Shown here: positions 12,737-13,884 of the stretch, one piece after another
Numbering within the stretch: the first letter of the stretch is position 1
Layout: every line of letters begins with the position of its first letter
Source of the DNA: an uncultured Collinsella sp.
Lineage (GTDB): Bacteria > Actinomycetota > Coriobacteriia > Coriobacteriales > Coriobacteriaceae
Reading direction: 5' to 3'
Length of the DNA stretch: 13,884 bases
Assembly: GCA_902493545.1 (NCBI GenBank)
Contig: CABUQI010000023.1
Span: 1-13,884, forward strand
Program-made: the position numbers and the translations under genes
The notes under the pieces: generated by a model
The model's input: only the letters and a program-made list of their open reading frames with translations
What the model was told of the DNA's origin: nothing
Databases searched by the model: none

Positions 12737-13744
12737 GTGGCGAACGCCATCGATCAGCTCACGGACCGAGTGCTCGTGCTCGGCCGCCTCACCATCGTCC
12801 GCCGCGCCATTACTGCCGTGGCGGTCACGATTTCCGCCGTTCTCCAGACATTCCTGATCCAGGCGTTCATTCAGCCCGCCGACCTGCTTCCGAGCGGTCT
12901 TACCGGCGTTGCGGTCCTGCTCGATCGCGTTACCTCGCTGGGTGGCGTTCACATCGATATTTCGCTCGGTATGCTCGCGCTCAACATCCCCGTGGCGCTC
13001 CTATGCTGGAGCGGCATTAGCAAGCGCTTCGTCATCTTCTCGATGATGCAGGTCGTGCTCTCGTCGCTGTTCCTCAACGTCTTTCACTTCGCTCCATTTT
13101 TGGGCGACAAGATCATGCTCATCATTTTTGGCGGCGTGGTCTCGGGTCTGGGCGCTGCCATCGCACTTAAATCCGGCGCATCCACCGGCGGCACCGACTT
13201 TATCGCGCTGTGGGTTTCCAACCACACGGGCAAGACCATCTGGGGCGTCATCTTTGGTTTCAACTGCTTTATCCTGGCGATCTTTGGCTTTATGTTTGGC
13301 TGGGACAAGGCGGCGTATTCCATCGTGTTCCAGTTTATTTCGACCAAGACCATCGACAGTTTCTATCGTCGCTACGATCGCGTGACGCTGCAGATCACGA
13401 CGCGTAAGGCAGACGAGGTCATGACTGCCTACGTAAACCATTTTCAGCACGGCATTAGCTGCGCCGAGGTCGTCGGCGGATATAGCCGCGAAAAGATGTA
13501 CCTGCTGAACACCGTTGTCTCGACCTACGAGAGTCAGGACATTATCAAGCTGGTGTGCGACGTTGATCCCGGCGCCGTGATCAATGTGTTCCACACGCTC
13601 AACTTTGTGGGCGGCTGGTGGGGCGGTCATGTCGACGAGCCCATGCCCACGGCCGTTCCCGATCCCGACAAGCCCGCACGCATGGCCAGCAGGCAGGCGC
13701 GCCTCAGCGAACAGGACAGCCTGCAGCAGGACGACGGCAAGTAG
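12737..13744 (+). CDS. YitT-family membrane protein (DUF161 plus DUF2179)
   Basis: This 335-residue protein starts at GTG 12737, six bases after GAAAGGAG. The N-terminal half has five to six hydrophobic segments (about 24-44, 54-64, 76-92, 98-117, 124-144, 168-190) with the family signatures LLPSGLTGVAVLLD (50-63) and SGASTGGTDFIALW (146-159). From about 215 to 295 comes the soluble DUF2179 domain (VTLQITTRKADEV through HGISCAEVVGGYSREKMYLL), and then a hydrophilic tail rich in Pro, Gln and Asp. Function of the family is not established; transport is only presumed. It has its own promoter and is unrelated by sequence to the PTS locus. Confidence 0.9.
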   Translation: MANAIDQLTDRVLVLGRLTIVRRAITAVAVTISAVLQTFLIQAFIQPADLLPSGLTGVAVLLDRVTSLGGVHIDISLGMLALNIPVALLCWSGISKRFVIFSMMQVVLSSLFLNVFHFAPFLGDKIMLIIFGGVVSGLGAAIALKSGASTGGTDFIALWVSNHTGKTIWGVIFGFNCFILAIFGFMFGWDKAAYSIVFQFISTKTIDSFYRRYDRVTLQITTRKADEVMTAYVNHFQHGISCAEVVGGYSREKMYLLNTVVSTYESQDIIKLVCDVDPGAVINVFHTLNFVGGWWGGHVDEPMPTAVPDPDKPARMASRQARLSEQDSLQQDDGK

Positions 13745-13781
13745 GGTTTTGGTATTTTGCCGGTCCTGCGCAACCCATCCG

Positions 13782-13825
13782 AACGAGCCCCCCGAAAGCC
13801 CCGTTGCTTTCGAGAGGCTCTCGTT
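13782..13825 (+). terminator. Terminator-like hairpin after the YitT-like gene
   Basis: An inner perfect stem CGAAAGC (13793-13799) with GCTTTCG (13806-13812) sits inside an outer pairing of AACGAGCC (13782-13789) with GGCTCTCGTT (13816-13825) that needs a 2-base bulge. Only a short TTT follows. Confidence 0.5.
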
Positions 13826-13830
13826 TGCTC

Positions 13831-13871
13831 AGATAAAACCTACCAAAATGAAGCTGTCGCTTTTTGGTAGG
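13831..13871. repeat. Leader-like dispersed repeat, second copy at the right edge
   Basis: AGATAAAACCTACCA and CTTTTTGGTAGG repeat the element at 11697-11737. Here CCTACCAAAA (13839-13848) and TTTTGGTAGG (13862-13871) form a perfect 10-bp stem over 13 bases. GGGAGGG follows, as a ribosome site does in the first copy, so a gene probably starts just beyond the window. Confidence 0.58.
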
Positions 13872-13884
13872 GAGGGTGTATCGT

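Noticed and set aside
1..13884. CRISPR array, tRNA or rRNA genes
   Set aside because: No regularly spaced direct repeats with unique spacers, no cloverleaf with CCA-type end and no rRNA-like stretches were seen on either strand.

Overview
This 13.9 kb window is GC-rich chromosomal DNA whose gene style, codon use (strong preference for C- or G-ending codons) and gene set look like a gut Coriobacteriia, most likely Collinsella. That genus call is recognition rather than a database result. All genes are ordinary bacterial CDSs; no rRNA, tRNA, CRISPR array or transposase gene was seen.

Layout. Positions 1-1403 hold the 3' part of mfd (transcription-repair coupling factor). After a 211-bp gap with a structured repeat come a PAP2-family membrane phosphatase (1615-2478), a PLP-dependent threonine-aldolase-like enzyme (2525-3550, strong terminator) and a GNAT acetyltransferase (3627-4217). 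The GNAT converges on a GntR/UTRA repressor (4225-4947, minus). The centre (about 4225-11592) reads as one functional locus for uptake and breakdown of a glycated amine. The repressor is divergent from a SIS-domain sugar-phosphate deglycase (5153-6145). Then come a DMT/EamA permease (6543-7625), a mannose-family PTS permease made of a fused EIIAB (7808-8731), EIIC (8768-9562) and EIID (9576-10409), and a second SIS deglycase (10609-11592). A HAD phosphatase (11753-12382) and a YitT-type membrane protein (12737-13744) follow.

How it probably works. The EIIAB-C-D permease would import and 6-phosphorylate an Amadori-type compound. The two SIS enzymes would split the product into a hexose 6-phosphate and a free amine. 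Both keep a Glu and a His 16 residues apart in the second half, next to an FHGPFE segment, as in FraB/FrlB deglycases. Two deglycases with a mannose-family PTS is the arrangement known from the Salmonella gfr (fructoselysine/glucoselysine) operon, and a Collinsella gut isolate has been reported to consume fructoselysine. The DMT permease could export the freed amino acid. Near-identical 21-bp boxes flank the repressor-deglycase divergent region, and related boxes sit before the DMT gene and the PTS operon, so one repressor may control three transcription units.

The spacers are rich in repeats: a 116-117-bp hairpin family whose outer stems differ between two copies yet stay complementary; GGGACAG-type palindromes, one of which supplies the stop codons of two convergent genes; a leader-like repeat before the HAD gene and again at the right edge; and a 119-bp nested inverted repeat before the YitT gene.
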